Of a stretch of DNA of 64,000 bases, positions 35,858 through 44,609 are shown one piece after another. This DNA is from Fretibacterium sp. (GTDB lineage Bacteria > Synergistota > Synergistia > Synergistales > Aminobacteriaceae). The notes below the pieces were generated by a model, which did no database searches, was not told the DNA's origin, and saw nothing but the letters and a program-made list of their open reading frames with translations. The translations under genes and the position numbers were made by a program. Every line of letters begins with the position of its first letter. Positions within the stretch are counted from its first letter, which is position 1. The stretch spans positions 30,319-94,318 of the forward strand of contig JAILIX010000099.1 of the NCBI GenBank assembly GCA_024695065.1, in the 5' to 3' direction.

Positions 35858-36541
35858 TTAATCGCTCACGGCGCGGGGCTGGCGAAGGTCCTCCAGAATG
35901 GGGATAACCTCGGTCAGGCCCTCCGCCTTTCCGCGGGTGAGGCTGAGAATCTCCGGCGTGGGGGGCAGGCGGTCAGGGACCATAATGGGAATCATGCCTG
36001 CGGCGTGAGCGGCCCGGATGCCGTTGTAGGAATCCTCCAGCACCACGCACCTCTCCGGCTCTGCGTCCAGGCTCCGTGCTGCCGCAAAAAAGATATCCGG
36101 GGCGGGTTTTCCCTGCATGCCCGGCTGCCAGGTGATGACGGCGTCAAAAAAAGGCGCCAGCCCGGGGTCGTGGTCAAAGTAGAAATCCACCGTTTCGCGC
36201 CCGCTGGACGTTGCCACCGCCTTGCGTATCCCCTCCCGGTTCAGCCAGGTCAAAAGCTCCCGAAGGCCCGGCTTTTCCGGCGTGCCGTGTTCTTCAATCC
36301 AGGCGAAGGACCACGCGATCCGGTCGCTCCGCACCGCATCGTAATCAAAATCCGGCCCAAAGCGCTCCTTCATCAGACGGCGCGCCGTGGGCACGGCCAC
36401 CCCGATCTGGGGGCGGACATCCTCCTCCGTTATCTCATAGCCATGTTTTCGCCCCACCACGGTCCAGGCTTTGAAGTTCAGCGCCTCCGTGTCGAACATC
36501 AGCCCGTCCATATCAAAAATTACCGTGTCAAAAACTGCCAT
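35858..36541 (-). CDS. HAD-family hydrolase, beta-phosphoglucomutase-like
   Basis: A 227-aa HAD phosphatase or phosphomutase. Motif I VIFDMDGLMFDTE (Asp10, Asp12), motif II VATSSGRE, motif III Lys in GKPAPDIFFAAA and motif IV CVVLEDSYNGIRAAHAAGM are all present. The cap-domain sequence fits the beta-PGM/GS1 group; substrate unknown. The ATG at 36541 has GGAGG seven bases upstream; an ATG two codons earlier sits right on the Shine-Dalgarno. Monocistronic in appearance. Confidence 0.87.
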   Translation of the reverse strand: MAVFDTVIFDMDGLMFDTEALNFKAWTVVGRKHGYEITEEDVRPQIGVAVPTARRLMKERFGPDFDYDAVRSDRIAWSFAWIEEHGTPEKPGLRELLTWLNREGIRKAVATSSGRETVDFYFDHDPGLAPFFDAVITWQPGMQGKPAPDIFFAAARSLDAEPERCVVLEDSYNGIRAAHAAGMIPIMVPDRLPPTPEILSLTRGKAEGLTEVIPILEDLRQPRAVSD

Positions 36542-36608
36542 GAACATTCCTCCCGAGCCGCTTGCTGTCATCCTTCCGGGGCTATTATAGCGCACTGATT
36601 TTCTTTCC

Positions 36609-39281
36609 TCAGTTTTCGCGATCCTCTCTCTGAGCAAGCAGGCGGCTCTGCACATAGCCCACCTCGCCCTCACGCGAGGTAATGTAACCATCCATGCGAG
36701 CCAGACGGATACCCAGCAGGGTCTTGCCCACCTCACGGCCCCGAAGCCCCATCTCCTGAAGGTCGCGCCCCGTCAGCTCGCCTCTGAGCGGAGTCCACGT
36801 CCGGATATGCTCCACAATGAGCTGCTGAGCCTCCCTGCTTCTGAGACAGGTCATCCAGTAGAGGAGGGGCACGGAATCATAGTCCCTGAAAAAAAGGTAG
36901 ATCTCGGAGTTCCTGGGCGGCTTTTTGTTTTTGGAGCCAAAGGAGCAAAGACGCTCCACCTGCGGCCAGCCCGAGAAGCAGAGGTTCAGTTCCTTCCGCT
37001 CAGCGGCAGTGAGGCTCATGCGGTCCATCGCCGCGGAACGGATATCGGCAGGCGAGTCCGTGAAGACAATCGCCATGCCCACCAGCCAGTCCATGCCCCT
37101 GAGGTCAAGTCCAAGCTCAGCCGCTCCGGGCAGCAGGCTCTCCATGGCACGAAGCCGCTGCTCCATCCCATTTTCCAGGGCTCCCCGTGCCGCAGGGTCA
37201 ATTCGCATTCCGGGGAAGAGGGACTCCCAGATGCCCAGCTCCTGCATCCGAAGCGCAATTTTTCGGAAACACTTTTCCCTGGCGATAATCTCCAGCTCCA
37301 CCCGGACGCGGGGAGCGGAAAGGCATTCCAGAAGGCCGCCCCTCACGCCACTCTGAAGCAGGCGCAGAGTGTTGTCCTCAAAGCGCATATTCAGCCGCTG
37401 CTCCAGGCGAACGCCACGAAGAATGCGCGTGGGATCCTCAACAAAGCTCAGGTTATGCAGAATCTTGAGCAGGCCGTCCCGCAGGTCGGCACGTCCGCCG
37501 AAGTTGTCCATCAGAGTGCCCCAGTCGTCCTTACTCAGGGAAATGGACATGGCGTTGACGGTGAAGTCCCGCCGGCCAAGATCCTGCTTCAGAGAGTCGC
37601 TCTGAACTGTGGGCAGAGCGGCCGCGTACTCGTAAAACTCACGGCGCGCCGTGGCGACGTCCACCTTTTCCCCGTTGGGAAAGATAATCGTCCCCGTGTT
37701 GTACCGCCCGTGGACCGTGCTGCGGCAGCCAGGCTCGTCCCACGAGCGGACCAGTTTTTCCGCGTCCCCCTCCACGGATATGTCGATGTCTGTGTTTTCA
37801 ACTCCCAGCAGGATATCGCGGACCGTGCCGCCCACGAGATAGGCCCGCATCCCCATGGATTCCGCTCTGGCCCCAATCCGGTGAAGCAGGGAAAGAGTCT
37901 CCCCGGGAAAGGCCTTCTCCATCAGGCTGGAGACATTCTCCATCCAGAGGAAGCCGGAGTCGTGCAGCGGGCCGCTGCCGGCGAACTGCCCGGATCGGTA
38001 GAGGGCCCTCACAAGGTCGGATCGCGCAAGCATCCCCACAAGCCGTCCGTTGTCCATAACGGGCATTTTCTCAAAGCCATAGGTTGCCATCATGCGGTGG
38101 GCCTCGTCGATGGACGCCGCCGCTGGGAGGCTGATGACGCCCTCCGTCATGAAATCCCGGATGTGGGCCCGGTCCAGACCGTGCAGATGCGCCTTATCCA
38201 GATCGTTGCGCGTCATAATGCCGACGACCTCGCCTTCCCCTTTGGCCACAGGCAGGGACTTCAGCCCGTAGCGCAGCATGGTCCGGTACGCCTCGTCCAC
38301 GTGTGCATCCGGGGAAACGGCAATCACAGGACTGGTCATGATATCGGAGACCAGGAGCATGGGCGGGATGGCCACGTGAAGTTTTTCTTCAATTTCTTCC
38401 AGCAGTTCCCTCGGATCACAGACGTCGAGGGTGGCCGCCCCCGCCTGAAGATGCCCGCTGCCGCCGTAGGGCACGAGGAACTCCTTGACATTCAGCACGT
38501 CCTGAGTGCTGCGGGCAATGATATTGACCTTCTTTCCGCCGTTGTTCACCACAGCGATGGTCACGTGTGAGTCACAGTAGTCCCGGAGACGATGGACGAG
38601 AAGCGAGAGCCCCTGAACGTATTCCTCAGTCTCAGCCCAGGTCAGGAGGACCTTCGCTCCGTTGATGTAGCTCTCCCGTGCGTTTTCCGCCAGAATGTCC
38701 AGAAGGCGGCGGTCCGCAGCGGTTATGGAGACCTCCACATGAGACAGGACGTGGGTCATGTCCGCTCCCATCTTGCGAAGACAGGCGACGGCCATGATAT
38801 CACGCTCCGTGGTGGTCTCGTAGGTCAGCGCGCCTGTATCATCATAAATGCCTGTGGCAAAGAGCGTGGCCTCCTCAGGGGAGATGTTCCTGCGCTGCCT
38901 GACAAGTTCCTCAACGATGAGGGTCACGGCAGCTCCCACCGGCTCACAGACGACCTTCTCCGCCGGGATGTCCTGCACTGTAGGGGGGTGATGGTCATAG
39001 AGGTGGACAGCCACATCCTGACGGCCGGCCAGCGCCGCGAAGGGACCAATACGCTGGCGGTTGCGCGTATCCACCACCACCATCAGTGTCACCTGATCCA
39101 GAGGGATTTTTCTGGGCCTGGAGAGGGGCCACTGGTAAGCGTGGCGGCTCATATAATCCCTGACCTTGCGGTCCGGGGAGCCAGGCGGGCAGATCACCGC
39201 ATCAGGGTAGAGCTTCTGAACGGCGATCATGCTGGCCAGTGAGTCAAAATCCGTGTTGAGATGACTTGTAATCAGGTGCAT
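36609..39281 (-). CDS. DHH phosphoesterase - CBS pair - tRNA nucleotidyltransferase fusion
   Basis: An 890-aa three-part protein: N-terminal DHH domain with the DHHPP motif at 96-100 and a DHHA1-like GGSGHLQAGAA; two CBS domains (about 310-430); and a class II polymerase-beta-type nucleotidyltransferase from about 460 with LVGGTVRDILLG, DTDIDISVEGDA-like acidic pair, RRDFTVNAM and EDPTRILRGVR. Such fusions add A (or CCA) to tRNA 3' ends; the CBS pair may sense adenylates and the DHH part may degrade oligonucleotides. GGGGG lies nine bases before the ATG. The neighbour tRNA-Glu at 6.4 kb already encodes CCA, so repair is a likely role. Confidence 0.88.
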   Translation of the reverse strand: MHLITSHLNTDFDSLASMIAVQKLYPDAVICPPGSPDRKVRDYMSRHAYQWPLSRPRKIPLDQVTLMVVVDTRNRQRIGPFAALAGRQDVAVHLYDHHPPTVQDIPAEKVVCEPVGAAVTLIVEELVRQRRNISPEEATLFATGIYDDTGALTYETTTERDIMAVACLRKMGADMTHVLSHVEVSITAADRRLLDILAENARESYINGAKVLLTWAETEEYVQGLSLLVHRLRDYCDSHVTIAVVNNGGKKVNIIARSTQDVLNVKEFLVPYGGSGHLQAGAATLDVCDPRELLEEIEEKLHVAIPPMLLVSDIMTSPVIAVSPDAHVDEAYRTMLRYGLKSLPVAKGEGEVVGIMTRNDLDKAHLHGLDRAHIRDFMTEGVISLPAAASIDEAHRMMATYGFEKMPVMDNGRLVGMLARSDLVRALYRSGQFAGSGPLHDSGFLWMENVSSLMEKAFPGETLSLLHRIGARAESMGMRAYLVGGTVRDILLGVENTDIDISVEGDAEKLVRSWDEPGCRSTVHGRYNTGTIIFPNGEKVDVATARREFYEYAAALPTVQSDSLKQDLGRRDFTVNAMSISLSKDDWGTLMDNFGGRADLRDGLLKILHNLSFVEDPTRILRGVRLEQRLNMRFEDNTLRLLQSGVRGGLLECLSAPRVRVELEIIAREKCFRKIALRMQELGIWESLFPGMRIDPAARGALENGMEQRLRAMESLLPGAAELGLDLRGMDWLVGMAIVFTDSPADIRSAAMDRMSLTAAERKELNLCFSGWPQVERLCSFGSKNKKPPRNSEIYLFFRDYDSVPLLYWMTCLRSREAQQLIVEHIRTWTPLRGELTGRDLQEMGLRGREVGKTLLGIRLARMDGYITSREGEVGYVQSRLLAQREDREN

Positions 39282-39348
39282 GACTTCAATCCCCCTTCTG
39301 GAATCTGCACTCAGCGGCTTTCCCTGCCACAGGAACCGCCGCTCCCCC

Positions 39349-42300
39349 TCACCGGTAGTTCTCCACGTCGATGCCCACGATTTTCGACAACCCCGGCTCC
39401 ACCATCGTTACGCCGTAAATCAAATCAGCACGTTCCATCGTCGTGCGGCGGTGCGTCACGACAATAAGCTGAATGGTCCGGGAATACTCCTTTGACAGAT
39501 CGGCAAAGCGGATGAGGTTGTACTCATCCAGCGCGGCGTCTGCCTCGTCCAGCACCGCCAGAGGCACCTTCGCCACCTCCATGGCGGCAAAGAGCTGCGC
39601 AATGGCCGTCAGGGCCTGCTCGCCGCCGGAGAGCTGAGTGATGTTCTGCAGATTTTTCCCGGGGGGACGGGCATAAATCTCAACGCCGCGGTCCCAGATG
39701 CTCTCTCCATCCTGAAGGGTCAGCCGCGCCTCTCCGCCGCCAAAGAGCCGCTGGAACAACGCGTTGAACCGGGTGTCGATCTCTGTCATCGCCCCCGTAA
39801 AGGCGTTCTCCACCTGCTCATCCGTCTCCCGGATGAGCATCCTCAGCTCCTCCACCCCACTCCGGACGTCCTCAAGCTGTTCCGTGAGGAACTCTGTCCG
39901 CTCCGTCAGTGACGCGTCCTCGGACAATGCCCCCAGGTTGTACGGCCCCAGAGCCTTCAGCTCCCGTTCCAGCCGTTTCAGAGAAGCCGTGAGGCCCGCA
40001 GGGCCTGAAGCAGCCTGCGGGCCGTCCCCGGAGGTGTCTCCATTCGCCACTTCCCGGCCCCTGAGCACATTATAGGGGTATTTCTCATCCCACAGCTCAA
40101 TGAGCTGGTGACACTCCTCCTCCAGCGCCTTCTGCCGGCCGGCCGCCGCGGAAATCTCCCCCTCCCTCTGGGCCGCCGTACTGTCAGCCTTTTCGGACCG
40201 CGCACGCAGACGCTCCAGCCTCAGGTGCGCCCGCCGGACACGGGTCTGCTCCTCCTCAAAGCGGCGGTGAAGCTCCTTTTCCTGATGGAAGATCGTGAGC
40301 CGCTCCTGCCCGATTTCACCCAGCAGTTTTCGATTCTCCGCCTCTGTGGTCTGCCCCGTCCTCAGCTCCTCCTCAAGAGTGGTCCTCCGCGCTGTCAGCG
40401 TCTCCTGCTCATGCCGGATGCGCTCCGCAATGGCCAGCGTTCCGCGCAGGCGTTCCTCTGCCAGAGAGAGCTCAGACCGCAGAGGGGCCAGAGCGGAATC
40501 CGGCTCCCCTTCGGGCAGATCCCCAAGTTCCGCCAGCGCGGCCTCCAGTTCCTTCACCCGGGCCTGAGCCCTGTCCAGTTCCCCGCTGAGAGCAGATATA
40601 CGCCCCCGGGCCTCCGCCCCTTCTGAGGTCAGGCGCTCAATGGAGGCAGAGGCTGCCGTCAGAGCCCTCTGCTCCGCGGCAGCGTCCGCCCGGATACGCT
40701 CCCGCTCCCCGGCCAGAGAATCCAGTTCTCCGGCGAGCTTTGCCTCCTTCTCCCTGGCCGCTTTGAGCTCCCCGTCCAGTTCAGCGATGCGACCGCGGAG
40801 GGCATCAATTCCGGACTGAGTTTCAGCGGCCTGCTGATTGTTTGCGATGACGCCGCCCTGCTGACGGACCTGCCCTCCGCTGACCGTTCCCGTGGGGGAG
40901 AAGACCTCGCCCTCCAGCGTCACGATGGGGAACCGTGCCCCCTTCCTCACCAGCGCGCTGCCCAGACCGTAGTCCCCGACGATGAGCAGATCGCCCATCA
41001 TGTGGGACAGCGCGGGCCCCCAGGGCGAGTGAACGTCAATCAGATCCATGGCCCAGCCCACTATCCCCTTTGCGGGCAGGCTGAAGCGGCAGTCCCGGTC
41101 ACGGGGGCGGCAGCGCTCCAGCGGAAGGTAGGTCACCCCCCGGTTCGAACGGCGCTGTTTCAGGAGGGCAATCCCCTCCTGAGCCTCCTCCAGCGTGTGA
41201 ACCAGAAGCCAGAACCGGCGGCCGCCAAGGTAGGCGTCCAGCGCGAAAGCAATGTTCACGGGACAGGAGAAAGCCTCGGCCGCCACCTCCGGCCGCGACT
41301 TCATGCGCTTCAGACGAGAGGCGGAGAGCAGAATCCGGACCGGCTCGGGGTAGGAAGACTCCGCGCTGTCCCTCAGGGAGTCCAGTTCCGCCTCCAGCCG
41401 CCCGCACTCCCGCTGCATCTGCTGAAGGGACGCCGTCTGCTTCTGACAAAAGGAATAAATCCCTGTGTGCTCATCCATCAGGCGGGTATACTTCATCTCA
41501 AGCTCCTCAAGACGGATGGCCAGGGCTCTGCCCGCACTGGTTCTCTGCCGGGCCTCCTCCTGAAGACGCTCCAGCTCCGATGCCCCGGACTCCCCGGACA
41601 CGGACAGGGCGCGCAATTCCGCTTCCGTCCGTGAACAGAAAAGCTGACGTTCGGCGAGCTCATCTCTCAGAGACTGGCGGCGTGTCCTCTCCCGCTCAAG
41701 GTGGGCCCGCCCCTCCTCGAACTCCCGGAGACGGGCATCCAGCGCGGCGCGGCACTCCTCCAGACGGGCGCGCTGTTCCGCTTCCTCCGCCTGAATGCGT
41801 TCCTGCTCCTCACGAAGGCCAGCCTCCTGCTCCGCCAGTTCTTTCCGCTCCGCCTCAAGGGCAACACGGTCATCCAGAAGGGAACGGATCCGGGTAGCAG
41901 CCTGAAAACCCTGCCGCTGGAGAACATCCCGCCTCGAAGACAGTTCATGGGCCCGGGCGGTGAAGGCCGCCTCATCGAATCCCTGAGAGCGCAGATGCGC
42001 CTCCCCGGCCTGCACAGCAAAGCCCCAGAAGCCCCGCCACATGACAGCCCGTTCCAGACGGGCCCGGATCTGCTGCTGTTTTGAGCCCAGCTCCCGCGCC
42101 TCCGCCTCCAGACGGTAGCGGCGGGAGAAGTAAAAGTCCCTCCGCAGGGATTCGAGACTGTCAAGAATGCCCTGGGCCTTCACGGCCACGGCCACCTCCC
42201 CGGCAATCTCCGCCCGGCGCGTCTCCAGCTCCTGAATGAGGGTCTTTATCCTCTCCGCCTCGGCCAGTGCGTCCTCAAGGCGTTTCAGGGTGTCATCCCG

Positions 42301-42798
42301 GCGGTTGCGGTAGCGGTCAATTCCAAACAGCAGGTCAAGCTGACGCCGGCGTTCCCTTGGGCTCTGTTTGATGGCCGCGGCAACCTCTCCCTGCCCGATG
42401 AAGGCACAGCCCTGACCATCCATGGAAAAACGGGACTTCACGCTGTCCAGTTCCTGCACCGTGATGCGTTTCCCGTCGATCTGGAGCGAACCGCCCTCCT
42501 CCGCCGAGTACAGCCGCTTCAGAACCGCACCGTCTCCCGGGACGGAGAGGGTCAGGGATACCTCCGCCTCCTTCGCCTCCCGGACAGAAGCGCTTCCCTT
42601 GAAAAGGAGCTCAGTCTGCCTGGGGACACGAAGCGCGGAGTTGCCGCCCTCGCCCAGGATCCAGCGGAGGGCGTCCAGGATATTGCTCTTGCCGCTGCCG
42701 TTGGGGCCGACAATGGCAGTAAACCCTCTGCTGAACAGAAGCTCGCAGGGGGTCCCGAAGCTTTTGAAACCCTTAAGCCTCAGGGACTCGATGGACAA
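39349..42798 (-). CDS. smc: Chromosome segregation/condensation protein SMC
   Basis: A 1149-aa SMC ATPase that organises the chromosome. N-terminal Walker A GPNGSGKSN (31-39), long coiled coils on both sides of a hinge near 500-640, C-terminal signature LSGGEQALTAIAQLF and Walker B VLDEADAALDEYN. The start is a TTG at 42798, overlapping rng by 26 bases; it gives SIESLRLKGFKSFG, the normal SMC N-terminus. No scpA/scpB gene is adjacent in the window. Confidence 0.95.
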   Translation of the reverse strand: MSIESLRLKGFKSFGTPCELLFSRGFTAIVGPNGSGKSNILDALRWILGEGGNSALRVPRQTELLFKGSASVREAKEAEVSLTLSVPGDGAVLKRLYSAEEGGSLQIDGKRITVQELDSVKSRFSMDGQGCAFIGQGEVAAAIKQSPRERRRQLDLLFGIDRYRNRRDDTLKRLEDALAEAERIKTLIQELETRRAEIAGEVAVAVKAQGILDSLESLRRDFYFSRRYRLEAEARELGSKQQQIRARLERAVMWRGFWGFAVQAGEAHLRSQGFDEAAFTARAHELSSRRDVLQRQGFQAATRIRSLLDDRVALEAERKELAEQEAGLREEQERIQAEEAEQRARLEECRAALDARLREFEEGRAHLERERTRRQSLRDELAERQLFCSRTEAELRALSVSGESGASELERLQEEARQRTSAGRALAIRLEELEMKYTRLMDEHTGIYSFCQKQTASLQQMQRECGRLEAELDSLRDSAESSYPEPVRILLSASRLKRMKSRPEVAAEAFSCPVNIAFALDAYLGGRRFWLLVHTLEEAQEGIALLKQRRSNRGVTYLPLERCRPRDRDCRFSLPAKGIVGWAMDLIDVHSPWGPALSHMMGDLLIVGDYGLGSALVRKGARFPIVTLEGEVFSPTGTVSGGQVRQQGGVIANNQQAAETQSGIDALRGRIAELDGELKAAREKEAKLAGELDSLAGERERIRADAAAEQRALTAASASIERLTSEGAEARGRISALSGELDRAQARVKELEAALAELGDLPEGEPDSALAPLRSELSLAEERLRGTLAIAERIRHEQETLTARRTTLEEELRTGQTTEAENRKLLGEIGQERLTIFHQEKELHRRFEEEQTRVRRAHLRLERLRARSEKADSTAAQREGEISAAAGRQKALEEECHQLIELWDEKYPYNVLRGREVANGDTSGDGPQAASGPAGLTASLKRLERELKALGPYNLGALSEDASLTERTEFLTEQLEDVRSGVEELRMLIRETDEQVENAFTGAMTEIDTRFNALFQRLFGGGEARLTLQDGESIWDRGVEIYARPPGKNLQNITQLSGGEQALTAIAQLFAAMEVAKVPLAVLDEADAALDEYNLIRFADLSKEYSRTIQLIVVTHRRTTMERADLIYGVTMVEPGLSKIVGIDVENYR

Positions 42799-44290
42799 CG
42801 ATCGTGCTCTCCCTTCGCTCCATTTGCTTCGCCCGGCGTTCCACAGCCTCCAGAGGCCCCTGGAGTTCCACCCGGTACTTGTTCCAGGCGAACTCTGTCA
42901 TGCCCGCGATAAATATCTTTCGCTCCAGCTCCTCCTGCCACAGGGGAAGGTAGGTATCGGCGATGTACTGCGCAATCGCGGCGTTCGCCTGAAGCAGCAG
43001 AGCTTCGGAGCGGTTGGCATGGGCAACCTTGCGCAGGAACCGCTTGATGGACAGGGCCACGGTGTCCTCCCTCATGACCCAGCCATTGTCGCCGCAGAAG
43101 GGACAGCCCCGCGTCAGCACGGAGCGGAGGTCAGGACGGCCCCGCTTGCGCGTGATCTCCACCAGGCCCAGCTGGGTGATGCTGAACACCCTGGCCCGCG
43201 CCCGGTCCCGGGCCAGGACCTCCTCAAGCCGCGCGATAAGCGCCTTGCGGTCCTCCTCAAACTCCATGTCAATGAAATCCACCACAATAATCCCGCCGAT
43301 GGAGCGCAGCCGGAGCTGGCGGGCAATCTCGTCCGCCGCCTCAAGGTTCGTCGCCAGGGTTGTGTGGCGCATATCCAGGTCCCCGACGAACTTGCCCGTG
43401 TTCACATCGATAACCGTCAGCGCCTCGGTGGGCTCGATGACAAGGTAGGCTCCGCTCCGGAGCCAGACCTTGCGGTCCAGCGCCCGCTCAATTTCCGTCT
43501 CAAGGCCGTAATACTCAAACACCGGGGCCACTCCATGATAGAGGGAGACGCCGGGACGGTCCGCCTCGCAGAAACCGGACAGGAAGTCCTGAACACGGCG
43601 GAACTCATCCTCACTGTCGACGATAATCTCGTCCACGCTGCCATGGACCTCGTCGCGCAGCACCCGGCCCAGGGGCCCCATGTCCCGGTAAAGCAGACAG
43701 GGAGCGGGCTGAAGCCCGGCGTTGTGCTCAATTTCATGCCAGAGCGCCAGCAGGGACTGCACGTCGGCAGCCAGGGCATCCTCGTCCACACCCTCCGCGG
43801 CTGTACGGACAATGAGGCCAAAGTCCTCACCCTTCAGTTCCCTGGCAAGGTGCCGAAGCCGCTTGCGCTCCCCCTCATCCACAATGCGGCGGGAAACTCC
43901 GGCCTCCCCACCGCCCGGCACAAAGACAAGATAGCGGCCCGGCAGGGAGATGCGCGGGGTAACCCGGGCTCCCTTGTTCTTCCGCGCCGTCTTGGTCACC
44001 TGAACCACCAGCTCCTGATCCGGGACGATGTCCATTCCCTGAGCGTCGTTCAGGTAGAGAAAAGCGTTGCGGCCGTCCCCGATGGTGACGAAAGCAGCGT
44101 TAATGCCCGGCAGAACGCTCTCCACCCTGGCCTTGTATATCTCCCCGGCCCTTTGACGGTCCCACATACGCTCGATGAAAATCTCTGCCAGCTTCCCCTC
44201 TTCGAGGATCGCCACGCGCGTTTCCTCGTTCTCCCGGGTATCGGCAATGATCTTCCGGTTTAAATTTTTATCCTCATGTTCCGAAGGCAA
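42773..44290 (-). CDS. rng: Ribonuclease G/E family endoribonuclease
   Basis: Single-strand-specific endoribonuclease for rRNA and mRNA processing. The 505-aa protein has an N-terminal S1 domain (EIYKARVESVLPGINAAFV), the catalytic DNase-I-like domain with LTVIDVNTGKFVG and IVVDFIDME carrying the two metal-binding Asp residues, and the zinc-link motif RGCPFCGDNGWV. It lacks the long C-terminal scaffold of RNase E, so RNase G type fits. The start is a TTG preceded by GAGGGGGA. It overlaps smc, suggesting joint transcription. Confidence 0.92.
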   Translation of the reverse strand: MPSEHEDKNLNRKIIADTRENEETRVAILEEGKLAEIFIERMWDRQRAGEIYKARVESVLPGINAAFVTIGDGRNAFLYLNDAQGMDIVPDQELVVQVTKTARKNKGARVTPRISLPGRYLVFVPGGGEAGVSRRIVDEGERKRLRHLARELKGEDFGLIVRTAAEGVDEDALAADVQSLLALWHEIEHNAGLQPAPCLLYRDMGPLGRVLRDEVHGSVDEIIVDSEDEFRRVQDFLSGFCEADRPGVSLYHGVAPVFEYYGLETEIERALDRKVWLRSGAYLVIEPTEALTVIDVNTGKFVGDLDMRHTTLATNLEAADEIARQLRLRSIGGIIVVDFIDMEFEEDRKALIARLEEVLARDRARARVFSITQLGLVEITRKRGRPDLRSVLTRGCPFCGDNGWVMREDTVALSIKRFLRKVAHANRSEALLLQANAAIAQYIADTYLPLWQEELERKIFIAGMTEFAWNKYRVELQGPLEAVERRAKQMERRESTIVVHRVPEA

Positions 44291-44328
44291 AATTTGTCCC
44301 CCTCAGCCCAAAATTTATATAATCTCAT

Positions 44329-44364
44329 TTGAACTCAGGGGGAAAGGACCCCCTGAAACCCCCA
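44329..44364 (+). repeat. Palindromic repeat, copy 1 of a tandem cluster
   Basis: TTGAACTCAGGGGG, a short spacer, then CCCCCTGAAACCCCC; the G and C runs form a hairpin. It lies upstream of rng. Part of a family seen at least six times in the window. Confidence 0.8.
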
Positions 44365-44394
44365 AGCGGCTATTATTGTATCAAAAAACTCCGG

Positions 44395-44428
44395 ATTGAA
44401 GCTCAGGGGGCCCCCCCCTGAAACCCCC
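44395..44428 (+). repeat. Palindromic repeat, copy 2
   Basis: ATTGAAGCTCAGGGGG followed with almost no spacer by CCCCCCCTGAAACCCCC. Followed by a further hairpin (ACCCGC-AAA-GCGGGT) flanked by the direct repeat TTCCCGGCGA at 44437-44466. Confidence 0.8.
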
Positions 44429-44483
44429 GGCGGGCTTCCCGGCGACCCGCAAAGCGGGTTTCCCGGCGAGAAAACACCCCCTG

Positions 44484-44556
44484 CCCCCCGGACGGGCTCA
44501 ACGTGCCGCAAGCTGCTCTGTCTTCCGTTCCCAGCCACTCCTCCGGACAGGCCACA
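44484..44556. repeat. Duplicated 3' end of the MATE gene
   Basis: This 73-base segment repeats, with about four mismatches, the segment at 44596-44668, which covers the last 19 codons and stop of the MATE gene. The two copies are 112 bases apart and flank a palindromic repeat. It is outside the MATE frame and so non-coding. Confidence 0.85.
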
Positions 44557-44560
44557 CCGG

Positions 44561-44601
44561 ATTGAAGCTCAGGGGGGACACTCACCCCCCTGAATCCCCC
44601 C
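44561..44601 (+). repeat. Palindromic repeat, copy 3
   Basis: ATTGAAGCTCAGGGGGG, spacer, CCCCCCTGAATCCCCCC, inserted between the two copies of the duplicated MATE 3' end. Its arrival or a replication slip across it may have produced the duplication. The 44291-44609 gap (319 bases) is filled by these repeats and has no gene. Confidence 0.8.
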
Positions 44602-44609
44602 GGACGGGC

